A stretch of DNA of 12,381 nucleotides from SMWD01 sp051008895 (lineage in GTDB: Bacteria > Pseudomonadota > Gammaproteobacteria > Steroidobacterales > GCA-2729495), in the NCBI GenBank assembly GCA_051008895.1, contig JBPCXI010000257.1, forward strand, positions 1 through 12,381. The letters run 5' to 3'. Positions 1 through 7,208 of the stretch are shown in pieces. The position numbers were made by a program, and so were the translations under genes. Positions within the stretch are counted from its first letter, which is position 1. The number at the start of each line of letters is the position of its first letter. The notes below the pieces were generated by a model. It was not told where the DNA came from. It worked only from the letters and a program-made list of their open reading frames with translations, and did no database searches.

Positions 1-1013
1 GCCTCGCGCGCGGCGACCGGCATCGACGACGTATTACAGATCAGGATCGTCCGATCCATCAGTGAGCCGCCGGTATGCGGGTCCGAGAGCTTCGGGAACT
101 CGCTGATCGTCTCGACGACCTCCCCCGCACGCTCGCCGCACGCGATGATGATCACGATATCGACTTTCGAGTAGCGCGAGATCAGGTTCTGCAGCACGGT
201 CTTCCCGGCACCGAACGGCCCCGGGATACAGGCCGTGCCGCCCCTGGCAATCGGGAAGAACGTGTCGATCAGTCGCATGGTCGTCAGCAGCGGTCGGTCC
301 GGGTACAGGCGCTCCGACCGGCGGTCGGCCAGCATCGGCGCGGCGAGACTCCGGCGCACCGGCCATTGCTGGGCCATGCTCAGGGCCCGCTGGTGATCGT
401 CGCGCCCGCGGATGCGCGCCACGTCCACCTGCAGGTTGAAGTTACCCGCCTGGATCCAGGTCACTTCGGCCTCGCCCAACTGGTCGAACGGCACCATGAT
501 CTTATGCGTGTAGCGTCCTTCCGAAACGGTGCCGAGGACGTCGCCGGCGCAGACGCGGTCACCGACGCGCACCGCAGGCGTGAACGGCCACAGCCGGTGT
601 TGATCCAGCGCATCGGCTTCCACGCCGCGGGGCAGGAAGAACCCGTGCTCCGCGGCCAGCGACTCGAGCGGATTCTGCAGGCCGTCGTAGAGCTGTCCCA
701 ATAGGCCGGGGCCGAGCGTGACCGACAACAGCTTGTTAGTCTGAATGACCGGATCGCCGACCGCGACCCCGCGCGTGTTCTCGAATACTTGTGCGATCGC
801 CGTACGGCCTTCGACGCGCAGCACCTCGGCCTTCAGCTGCTCCTGCTCGGCGTGGGTTTCGCCGGGCGTCGGGGACGGGCAGATCAGCACCACCTCGTTC
901 TTCATCAGCGGGTGGGCGTCATCACCGCCGGCGGACTCGATCGTGACGAGGTCGTCCTGGGCGGAGACCACCTGCGCGGTCGCCTCGTGAAAGCGGTTGG
1001 CGCCGGCATCCAT
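1..1013 (-). CDS. ntpA: V/A-type ATPase catalytic subunit A (N-terminal 337 residues, runs off left edge)
   Basis: This is the ATP-hydrolysing subunit of the V1/A1 head. Translating the minus strand from ATG at 1013 gives an unbroken frame to the window edge. It carries the Walker A loop GPFGAGKT (residues 265-272, K271), then ACGERAGEVVE with the catalytic glutamate at about residue 294, and the family signature LICNTSSMPVAAREA at the edge. The upstream TLGPGLLGQLYDGLQNPL stretch is also typical of subunit A. The Walker loop lies some 25-30 residues later than in most family members; the extra length seems to sit in the N-terminal beta barrel around residues 28-50. The start codon overlaps the DUF2764 stop by one base (TGATG), with GGAGG seven bases upstream, so translation is probably coupled. 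The C-terminal ~250 residues, including the rest of the nucleotide-binding domain, are outside the window. Closest in wording to chlamydial/spirochaetal A subunits. Confidence 0.97.
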   Translation of the reverse strand, partial: MDAGANRFHEATAQVVSAQDDLVTIESAGGDDAHPLMKNEVVLICPSPTPGETHAEQEQLKAEVLRVEGRTAIAQVFENTRGVAVGDPVIQTNKLLSVTLGPGLLGQLYDGLQNPLESLAAEHGFFLPRGVEADALDQHRLWPFTPAVRVGDRVCAGDVLGTVSEGRYTHKIMVPFDQLGEAEVTWIQAGNFNLQVDVARIRGRDDHQRALSMAQQWPVRRSLAAPMLADRRSERLYPDRPLLTTMRLIDTFFPIARGGTACIPGPFGAGKTVLQNLISRYSKVDIVIIIACGERAGEVVETISEFPKLSDPHTGGSLMDRTILICNTSSMPVAARE

Positions 1014-1708
1014 CACGCGACCTCCGCTGCGAGCGATCCGTGGCCGCCGAGCCCGGTGGCGACCATGTCATCGAAGCGCGTGCGGGCGACCGTGGACGAC
1101 AGGCCGAGCCAGCGGGCGATCAGGTTATACCTGAGGACGTAGAGCACCACTGCGTCGAAATTGAACTCATGTTCGTGCGCCGCGTGGTCCAGGCTATCCC
1201 ACTTGATTCGCATGATATTGCGTTCCAGTTCCAGCGTATCGCCGGAGTCGTGCAGCTCCCGTACCTCGCCGAGCCAGTACATGGTGCGGCGCAGGCCGAA
1301 ATGCGGGCGGGTCCAGTTACGGCGTATCTGCTCCGTGTAGCGCCCGTAGCCCCAGTTTGTTTTCGGCGCCGGGGCCGGCTCGTTCCGCCGGCGCCGTCGG
1401 AGTGCGGAGAGCACGGTCCGAAGTTCGAAGCGCTCGAGGATCGCTGTGCGCAGAGTCTCGCTGTTTAGCTCGGCCATCAAACCGTCGAGCTCCGTCACGA
1501 TGCCCGCATCCGTCATGTCAATATGGATTTGTTCCCATTCCATCAGCGCCTCGATCCGTCGTAGCAGCTGCGCATCAACCTCGTCCAGCAGCCTGAGCCG
1601 CGTGTCGAGGCGCAGTCGGGAGATCCGCACCTGGCGCGCGATGAACGGCGCGACCAGCGCCGGCAGGCTCGCCATCAGCGTGATGTATTTGTAATTCCCG
1701 TCGTCCAT
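1013..1708 (-). CDS. DUF2764 protein of the V-ATPase operon, candidate subunit C/d analogue
   Basis: This 231-residue protein belongs to the DUF2764 family, which is encoded beside subunit A in chlamydial, spirochaetal and Bacteroidetes V-ATPase operons. The recognisable parts are the N-terminal Y-x-x-L-M-A-S-L-P-A-L stretch (residues 8-18), an N-W-x-x-P-x-F-G-L motif (131-139) and a C-terminal helix FDAVVLYVLRYNLIARW (184-200). An arginine run (R104-R108) followed by Pro/Ala marks a linker. It is mostly alpha-helical with no signal peptide or membrane span. Start ATG 1708 was chosen because it lies 7 bases after the E stop and begins at the conserved N terminus; extending the frame to 1789 only re-reads subunit E. 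By position, and by loose resemblance to the AC39/subunit C fold (my inference), it may connect the rotor shaft to the K ring. A dedicated assembly factor is the alternative. Confidence 0.85.
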   Translation of the reverse strand: MDDGNYKYITLMASLPALVAPFIARQVRISRLRLDTRLRLLDEVDAQLLRRIEALMEWEQIHIDMTDAGIVTELDGLMAELNSETLRTAILERFELRTVLSALRRRRRNEPAPAPKTNWGYGRYTEQIRRNWTRPHFGLRRTMYWLGEVRELHDSGDTLELERNIMRIKWDSLDHAAHEHEFNFDAVVLYVLRYNLIARWLGLSSTVARTRFDDMVATGLGGHGSLAAEVA

Positions 1709-1715
1709 CGGCCTG

Positions 1716-2426
1716 TCAGTACACCATGCCTTCCAGCAGCGCTCGAAAGCGTGGCAGCAGGTGCTCGAGTAAGTGCGCCGCGATCGCATCGCTGCTCAGG
1801 TCGATCTCGATCTGCTTGTCGGTCAGGCGTATCCGGATACCACCCGTGACGCGGTCACTGGGCGTCAGCGTCACGCCGTCCCGAAGCAGGTGACCGGCCA
1901 CCTCGATGACGAGCCGGCTGAGCTCCCCGTGGCGCATCTCTTCCGGATCTTTCCGCAGTTCCATCAGTTCCATGGCGCTCTCGGGCAGCAAGATCTCAAA
2001 CTTATCCTCATTGTCCAGGCCGGACCGGTCACGCACCTGGCCGGCGACCTCCATGATCAGTTTTTCCATGACCACGGCACGTTCCATCTCGCCGCCGACG
2101 AGCCTGCCGATCTCGTCGCTGAATTGCTGCGTCAACTGATCCTTCATCTGCAGCACCGCGTCACGTGCCGCGACTTGCAGCGCCTCCCTCGCTGAGGCGC
2201 GAAATTTTTCCGTCTCATCGCGGGCCTTGGCCAGCATCTCCTCCGCCTGTGCTTCCGCCTGGCTCACGAGCCAGTTCGCGCGGCTCTCGGCGTCGTCGAT
2301 GATGCGCGCCGCCTCCTCGCGGCCCGCTTCGACGCCGTCATGCCGGAGCCGTTTGATCAGATCCTCGACGCCCGAGGCGGTCGCTTCAGATTCGTGTGGT
2401 TTCGCGTCGGTTTGTTGTTTCGCCAT
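1716..2426 (-). CDS. ntpE: V/A-type ATPase peripheral stalk subunit E
   Basis: A 236-residue protein with the subunit E layout. A charged, Ala/Glu/Arg-rich helix rich in heptad-like spacing (roughly residues 20-120) is followed by a compact C-terminal alpha/beta domain containing VTLTPSDRVTGGIRI and ending near LPRFRALLEGMVY. Subunit E forms the peripheral stalk that holds the A3B3 head against the membrane subunit I. In other V/A-ATPases it pairs with a G/H subunit; no such gene is visible here. The start was taken as ATG 2426, because a TTG two codons upstream is less likely and AAGGA, overlapping the K stop, sits six bases before this ATG. The K-to-E gap is 9 bases. Confidence 0.93.
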   Translation of the reverse strand: MAKQQTDAKPHESEATASGVEDLIKRLRHDGVEAGREEAARIIDDAESRANWLVSQAEAQAEEMLAKARDETEKFRASAREALQVAARDAVLQMKDQLTQQFSDEIGRLVGGEMERAVVMEKLIMEVAGQVRDRSGLDNEDKFEILLPESAMELMELRKDPEEMRHGELSRLVIEVAGHLLRDGVTLTPSDRVTGGIRIRLTDKQIEIDLSSDAIAAHLLEHLLPRFRALLEGMVY

Positions 2427-2435
2427 GACCAATCC

Positions 2436-2888
2436 TTACCCGGTCGGCAGGTCCGCGCCGATGACCAGTACGAAGATGAATACGAAGACGGCGAATCCTT
2501 CGACGATGGCGGCCGGCGCAATCGTCAGCGCGTAGATCTCCGGCTTACTCTTGGCCACGTTGATCGCGGAGGCGCAACACAGACCCTGGCTCCATCCGCT
2601 GAATATCAGAGCCAGTCCTGACAAGACGCCGAGCGCGAACAGGCCGGCCGCGTTGCCGTCGGTGACTGTGCGGTCCAGAACGAACATGATCACGATTCCG
2701 TAGATAATCTGCGAAGACGGCAGCGCCGCGGTACCAATATACAAACCGTAGCGGCTCTCGACCTCCAGCAAGGCGCCCACCGCGGCCCGTCCTGCTGCCG
2801 CGCAACCGAGTGTACTGCCGATCGCGCCGAGCGCGACGGGCGAGAATATCCCGATCCAGCCGAGTGTCTCACTCAAAACAGCGTTCAT
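2436..2888 (-). CDS. ntpK: V/A-type ATPase membrane rotor proteolipid subunit K, sodium-type binding site
   Basis: A 150-residue proteolipid of four membrane spans (two fused hairpins) that assembles into the rotating ring. Spans lie at about residues 9-34, 49-71, 80-103 and 119-145. The second hairpin carries the ion-carrying carboxylate E130 (IVEGF); the equivalent place in the first hairpin is Q60 (LPSSQIIYG), so each subunit carries one ion. Relative to the Enterococcus hirae K ring, L56, S59, Q60, Y63, Q101 and E130 align with L61, T64, Q65, Y68, Q110 and E139 without a gap inside either half. That residue set points to sodium rather than proton transport (inference). The start overlaps the I stop as ATGA, and a full AGGAGG lies eight bases before the ATG. 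Family and role are secure; ion choice is a prediction. Confidence 0.96.
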   Translation of the reverse strand: MNAVLSETLGWIGIFSPVALGAIGSTLGCAAAGRAAVGALLEVESRYGLYIGTAALPSSQIIYGIVIMFVLDRTVTDGNAAGLFALGVLSGLALIFSGWSQGLCCASAINVAKSKPEIYALTIAPAAIVEGFAVFVFIFVLVIGADLPTG

Positions 2889-4684
2889 CGACCACCCCTC
2901 CTGTGGAATGCGCGAAACGGATAACCTTCTTCCGTCACGCTCCAGTTAAAAAATTCGATCAGATTCAGGCGCAGCCCATGCACCACGGCGCTCATCATTA
3001 TCAGCACGAAGTTTAGTGTGTGACCCAGCAGCAACAGCGTCGCGGCCAGTAAGGTCCCGGCCCGGCCCGCGTTCTCCTGTACTTGGCCCGCGAGATCATT
3101 AAAGGTCATCGCGAGTGAAGCGCTGGCCAGCCCGAGTGCGAACAGGCGCAGGTAACTCAACACGTCGCCGAACGCCCGTGTCACCGACGTCAGCGCCAGG
3201 CCGCCCTGCAACAGGCGCTTCGCCATGTCCTTCGGCCGCCATACGTGCTGTTCGCCGCTGAACAACAATATGGCGACGAGCCCTGCGGCCATTAGCAGCA
3301 TTCCGGAGCGTGCCACGATGCCGTCCGGATCGCGTTGCCAGCCGAGCCACAGCAACAGGCCGCCGACGATGGCTCCGGCCCAGCCAAACCGGCCCCACGC
3401 GACATGCCGGCCCAGGCTGCTCCATCCCGCCATGACGTTGCCCAAGGCAAGGTGCGCCGCGCCGATCATGATTACAAGGCGCATCATGGCCTGGTAGTCC
3501 TGCACGTCGAGTACCTGAAAACTCGCGGCGAGCGTGCCCGTATCCGGGTTGACGCCGAAATAGCTGCCGACGAGCACGCCATAGATGACGGACATACCGA
3601 CGATCAGCAGGCCCAGGTTCCGGAGTTGCGGTCCGGACGGCCAGGCGAGCATTCGCCGCCAGAACAATGCGAGGATCGCGGCGAGGACCAGCGCATAGCC
3701 CGCGTCGGACATGATCATTGCGAAGAACGTGGCGAAGGAGATGGCGACCACCGACGAAGGATCGAGATCGTGATAGCCGGGCAGTTGCCAGAAAGACACT
3801 ATCTCTTGCCCGCCGCCCAGTTGTTCAGTGTTGTCCAGCAAGGTCGGCGGCGCCTCCCTCGATGCCGGCTTGCGCTCGAGCAGCGCGAGTCCCGCTGAAT
3901 CGGTGAAGCCGCGGATCCGTTCGATCGCCGCCTCGGGCGCCCATCCCTGAATCGCGAAGACGTGTTTCTCGCTCCAGGTCTCGTCGACCGCCCTGGCCAG
4001 CGTGGCGCGATCCTCAGCCGCGTACAGATTGTCGCGCAGCCGGTCGACCCAACGCGTCAGCGAAGCGCGCTCGGCAGAGAGGTCTTCGATCTGAAGCTCG
4101 AGCTGCTCCAGTTCTTCGCGCAGCCTGCTCAGCGGCACGCTGCCGGTGTGAGTTCGCGGCACGGGCATCGCCATGACCTCGGGCTCCGTCTTACTGACGA
4201 CGACCACGTATGCGTGACGATGGCCGCGTCTGACCTCCTGCCAGATCAGTCCCGATGCGTGCACTTTGTCCATCTGGAAGAACGGTACGACGTAGAACCA
4301 CAGCCGGTAGCCAGCGATGTCGCCGCCCGGCGGCAGCCGGAAGTCTCCCCACTTTCCCAGCAGTCCCGTGCGCTGCAACAGGAATTCGCGACGATCGACG
4401 CGCTCACGCAGGTTCTGCTTGATATCGAGCGCGCGCGCCACGACGCGCGACATGTCGAAGTGGGTTTCGGGCGGCACCTGGTGGCGGCGCGTCTGGCAGT
4501 CTTCCAGGAACCGCAGCGCGTCGCGTGCGTCCCGTCCTTCGTCCGAGGTCGGCGCTTCGTCATCCTTGGCCGGGATCGACGCGATCAGGTGCACGCAGCC
4601 CAGCACCTGCAGTTGCTCCAGGGCCTCACGCTTATCGGCGAGCGGTCCGAGCACGCTGATTCGGCGCAGCGGCAGGACGGCCAT
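2885..4684 (-). CDS. ntpI: V/A-type ATPase membrane stator subunit I (subunit a)
   Basis: A 599-residue protein with the two-part architecture of the family. The cytoplasmic half (about 1-300) contains a long coiled-coil-like segment at 185-225 rich in L/E/R. The membrane half (about 305-580) has repeated hydrophobic spans. The key motif GDVLSYLRLFALGLA (506-520) includes R513, the conserved arginine that faces the ring carboxylate of K. HGLRLNLIEFFNW (569-581) is the second conserved helix with R572. Subunit I provides the two half-channels for ion passage and anchors the peripheral stalk. The start is fixed by TGATG overlap with the D stop and GGAGG seven bases upstream. Length is somewhat shorter than typical 620-660-residue homologues; nothing essential appears missing. 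Confidence 0.97.
   Translation of the reverse strand: MAVLPLRRISVLGPLADKREALEQLQVLGCVHLIASIPAKDDEAPTSDEGRDARDALRFLEDCQTRRHQVPPETHFDMSRVVARALDIKQNLRERVDRREFLLQRTGLLGKWGDFRLPPGGDIAGYRLWFYVVPFFQMDKVHASGLIWQEVRRGHRHAYVVVVSKTEPEVMAMPVPRTHTGSVPLSRLREELEQLELQIEDLSAERASLTRWVDRLRDNLYAAEDRATLARAVDETWSEKHVFAIQGWAPEAAIERIRGFTDSAGLALLERKPASREAPPTLLDNTEQLGGGQEIVSFWQLPGYHDLDPSSVVAISFATFFAMIMSDAGYALVLAAILALFWRRMLAWPSGPQLRNLGLLIVGMSVIYGVLVGSYFGVNPDTGTLAASFQVLDVQDYQAMMRLVIMIGAAHLALGNVMAGWSSLGRHVAWGRFGWAGAIVGGLLLWLGWQRDPDGIVARSGMLLMAAGLVAILLFSGEQHVWRPKDMAKRLLQGGLALTSVTRAFGDVLSYLRLFALGLASASLAMTFNDLAGQVQENAGRAGTLLAATLLLLGHTLNFVLIMMSAVVHGLRLNLIEFFNWSVTEEGYPFRAFHRRGGR
2897..2902 (-). promoter_or_regulatory. Full-consensus ribosome binding site for subunit K
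   Basis: The minus strand reads AGGAGG, followed by GG, eight bases before the K start codon and inside the end of the I gene. It supports ATG 2888 as the start. K is needed in many copies per complex and I in one, so strong initiation here fits. However, GGAGG also precedes A and I, so this site is not unique in the operon. Confidence 0.7.
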
Positions 4685-5286
4685 CAGTAAGCCTCCCCGG
4701 CGGTACGCGACTTGGCGATCTTGGCGCGCACCACGGCCGCGGTCGACTGGTCGGCCAGGAACAGCCGGATCTTTCGGATGTTCGCCCGCGTTCGCGGGAT
4801 CAGGACCTTGTCGAACAGATTAAACCGCTGCGTGCTCTTGCGCACGGCGTCTTCGAGAATGCGGAGGCGCTCGGAATCGACGCGACAGTGCAGCTCCAGC
4901 TCCAGCGCGTCCACGAGAAATTCCATCAGTCGATCGACCCATGGCGGACGCGCCAGCAATGCGTAAGGCTGCCGATCAAACCGGACTTCGCTGAGTGTCG
5001 GTAACACGACGCCCATCAGGTTCTCTTCCGCGACTTCACATCCCACAACCTTGACAAGGTCGTCGAGGTCCTCGGGCCCGCCCGCCAGCATCGGCAACTC
5101 GGCAACGACCCGATCGATGACGGTCTCGAGCTGCTCACGGCGCCCGGCGAGCACGCGAGTCGCCTTATTGCGCTCGGCAATCAGCTGCCGCCGCTTCAGG
5201 TCTACCGACGGCAGGAACCGCTCGTAACCCGCAAGCCTCTTAGACTGGCTATGCAGCGAAGTCTGATTCAGTGGCAGCCGTGCCAT
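4684..5286 (-). CDS. ntpD: V/A-type ATPase central shaft subunit D
   Basis: A 200-residue protein with the expected hairpin of long helices. The N-terminal LPLNQTSLHSQSKRL (residues 4-18) continues into a charged helix to about residue 60. A central variable region follows, and the C-terminal helix contains STQRFNLFDKVLIPRTRANI (150-169), the family signature. The subunit turns inside the A3B3 head and couples hydrolysis to rotation. The reading frame starts at ATG 5286, inside subunit B, giving a 38-base overlap. The conserved N terminus begins only a few residues after that ATG, so the overlap is real rather than a start-calling error. Only a weak GAGA precedes the start, which suggests translational coupling to B. 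Confidence 0.95.
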   Translation of the reverse strand: MARLPLNQTSLHSQSKRLAGYERFLPSVDLKRRQLIAERNKATRVLAGRREQLETVIDRVVAELPMLAGGPEDLDDLVKVVGCEVAEENLMGVVLPTLSEVRFDRQPYALLARPPWVDRLMEFLVDALELELHCRVDSERLRILEDAVRKSTQRFNLFDKVLIPRTRANIRKIRLFLADQSTAAVVRAKIAKSRTAGEAY

Positions 5287-6646
5287 GAGTCTCGTCGTCC
5301 GGGGCGGGTTTGTATCGCGGCATGAAATACTTGTCGATCAGAGCTTGCTGCATGAACAGCTCCTCGGGGCGGAAACACTCGGCCAGTGTTTGCCAGCCAA
5401 GGTCCATTGCAAGTTCGAGTTCGAGGCTGACGGTCACGCGCATGAAGCGATCGCGGAACAGCGTCGCGTAGTCCAGCAGCTTCAGGTCGTAAGCTGATAG
5501 CTCGAACGCCATCGCCTGTTTCTGTTCGGCGTCGGTGGCCTCGGCATACAGGCGCACCATCGTATTCATCAGCTGCGAGTGATCTTCGCGGGTCTGCTTG
5601 CCGATCACGTGCTGCTTCAGGCGCGACAGCGAACCGAACGGATCAATCATTCCGTCGTGCAGGTAAAACTGCCCCTCGGTAATGTAGCCGGTGTTGTCGG
5701 GAACCGGGTGTGTCACGTCGTCGCCGGGCATCGTGGTGACGGACAGGATGCTGACGGAGCCCGCGCCGCGATAGTCGCAGGCCCGCTCGTATCGTCGAGC
5801 GAGCTGCGAATACAAGTCGCCGCCGTAGCCGCGATTCGACGGCACACGTTCCATCGCGATTCCGATCTCCTTGAGCGCATCGGCGAACGCCGTCATGTCC
5901 GTCAGCAGCACGAGGACGCGCTTGCCCTCCTCGACCGCGAAACGCTCCGCGACCGCCAGCGCCAGATCAGGCAGCAACAGGCGTTCGACGACCGGATCGG
6001 AGGCCTGGTTCACAAACATCACGGTGCGCGAGAATACTCCGGCGTCCTCGAACGCGGTGCGGAAGAAATGATAGTCGTCGAAAACGAGGCCCATGCCGCC
6101 GAATACGACAATATCGGCGTCGGCCTGCGTCCCGATGCGCGCCAGGAATTCGTTATATGGCTCACCGGCAACGGAGAAGATCGGGATCTTCTGACTCTCG
6201 ACGAGACAATTGAACAGGTCGATCATCGGCACGTCGGTGCGAATCATCTTCGACGCGAGCACCCGCCGCACCGGGTTCACCGACGCCCCGCCGACATCGA
6301 CGGTCGGATCCTGCGACAGGTCCGGCCCGCTGTCGATCGGCTCGCCCGTGCCACGGAAAATTCGGCCGAGAATATTCGGCGAGTAGCGCACGCGCATCGG
6401 GTGGCCGAGGAAGCGCACGCTGGCGTCGGTCGACAGGCCACGGGTACCCGCGAGTACCTGCAGCGTCACGACGTCACGCTCGAGCTCGATGACCTGGGCG
6501 AGCGAATCCGGCTCGCCGGGATTGGCGATCAACGCGAGATCGCCGAGGCGAACCTTGGCCGCAGCGCCGCCAGGCGGAACGCGCACGCGCGCGATGTCGC
6601 CGACGATCTCGAGGATCTGGCTGTAGCTGATCAGGTTTTGAGTCAT
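5249..6646 (-). CDS. ntpB: V/A-type ATPase regulatory subunit B
   Basis: A 465-residue non-catalytic nucleotide-binding subunit alternating with A in the head. In place of a true P-loop it has FSVAGEPYNEF (157-167), the degenerate form expected for B. PMIDLFNCLVESQKIPIF (140-157), LLTDMTAFADALKEI (247-261) and GSLSRLKQHVIGK (338-350, with R342 as the likely arginine finger to the A site) match the chlamydial/spirochaetal subfamily almost word for word. ATG 6646 is supported by GAGG five bases upstream. It is the first ATPase gene transcribed, 109 bases after vanZ. The last ~20 residues (from about 446) are a polar tail beyond the usual end; most of this tail overlaps the start of D. Confidence 0.97.
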   Translation of the reverse strand: MTQNLISYSQILEIVGDIARVRVPPGGAAAKVRLGDLALIANPGEPDSLAQVIELERDVVTLQVLAGTRGLSTDASVRFLGHPMRVRYSPNILGRIFRGTGEPIDSGPDLSQDPTVDVGGASVNPVRRVLASKMIRTDVPMIDLFNCLVESQKIPIFSVAGEPYNEFLARIGTQADADIVVFGGMGLVFDDYHFFRTAFEDAGVFSRTVMFVNQASDPVVERLLLPDLALAVAERFAVEEGKRVLVLLTDMTAFADALKEIGIAMERVPSNRGYGGDLYSQLARRYERACDYRGAGSVSILSVTTMPGDDVTHPVPDNTGYITEGQFYLHDGMIDPFGSLSRLKQHVIGKQTREDHSQLMNTMVRLYAEATDAEQKQAMAFELSAYDLKLLDYATLFRDRFMRVTVSLELELAMDLGWQTLAECFRPEELFMQQALIDKYFMPRYKPAPDDETHGTAATESDFAA

Positions 6647-6694
6647 TGCCGCCTCGCGGCCGTGTTTCGTATTTTGCTGCCGGCCGCGATTGTC

Positions 6695-6718
6695 ATTGTA
6701 TCCGGCCCGATTTCGGGC
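6695..6718 (-). promoter_or_regulatory. Possible promoter/operator ahead of the V-ATPase operon
   Basis: In the 109-base gap between vanZ and ntpB, the minus strand holds TACAAT (6700-6695, five of six bases of a -10 box). It is directly preceded by the palindrome GCCCGAAATCGGGC (6718-6705), which would fall in the spacer region. No acceptable -35 is present, so this could need an activator or be chance. A repressor-type operator is one reading. The palindrome is not followed by a T-run in either direction, so a terminator is unlikely. Confidence 0.25.
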
Positions 6719-6755
6719 GAACGTTGCGGATTACCCGTACGCCACGCCTGTTTCG

Positions 6756-7139
6756 CTACATTAGCAGCAACGCCGCGACGACGCCGAGCAACGCTCCCGA
6801 CGCGTTCAGCGCCACGTCGAACAGCGTCCCGAAGCGGCCCGGCACCCGCGTCTGGTACCACTCGAGCGCCGCACCGAACGACACCGCAACGATGACTGCG
6901 ACCACCATTCGCAGCCATCTCGACTCGATTGCCTCGAGCGTCCAGACCCAGAGCAACACCAGCAGCGCATACACGAATACGTGCAGCGTCTTTTGCAACA
7001 GCGTCGGGGTCTTGGCAATAGCCCAGACAAATGCCGAGTCGCCGGGCAGCGCGCGGCCGGGCACCATCGACGCGGCCGCGAGCAACGCCATGAATACCAA
7101 GGTGAGGGCGGCGCGCAGCAACAGCGGCGAGTCCTTCAT
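6756..7139 (-). CDS. VanZ-family membrane protein
   Basis: A 127-residue protein with about four membrane spans (10-28, 51-68, 75-92, 108-126). The VanZ signature is plain: H53 in the second span, then G89-A-x-x-E93-W-x-x-x-x-x-P100-G-R-x-x-x-x-x-D108-x-x-x-N112, with Q96 in between. The namesake confers low-level teicoplanin resistance, but most family members are of unknown function, so no substrate is assigned. ATG 7139 was preferred over GTG 7166, because the GTG has GGAG almost abutting it. The gene is third in the leftward series after murU and lies 109 bases before the ATPase operon, with no convincing terminator between, so read-through is possible. Confidence 0.85.
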   Translation of the reverse strand: MKDSPLLLRAALTLVFMALLAAASMVPGRALPGDSAFVWAIAKTPTLLQKTLHVFVYALLVLLWVWTLEAIESRWLRMVVAVIVAVSFGAALEWYQTRVPGRFGTLFDVALNASGALLGVVAALLLM

Positions 7140-7208
7140 CTGCTCTGTTCTCGGATCAATACGCACTCCGCGGGAGATCGTGAGGGTCGAACTGGCATCG
7201 TTGACGAG

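Noticed and set aside
1013..1789. Longer DUF2764 frame starting at 1789, and longer surA frame from 10912
   Set aside because: The additions re-read the ends of subunit E and lptD and place the conserved N terminus or signal peptide too far inside.
2897..2902. AGGAGG before K as proof of stoichiometry-tuned translation
   Set aside because: Subunits A and I also have GGAGG at similar spacing, so the contrast is not specific to K.
6705..6718. Hairpin between vanZ and ntpB as a rho-independent terminator
   Set aside because: Stem is only 5-6 bp and neither strand has a T-run after it.
5579..6895. Long open frame on the plus strand (438 codons) opposite subunit B; similar ones at 75-704, 3335-3898 and 7536-8429
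   Set aside because: They are antisense to genes with clear family motifs, have Arg/His/Ala-rich composition without domains, and are expected in GC-rich coding DNA.
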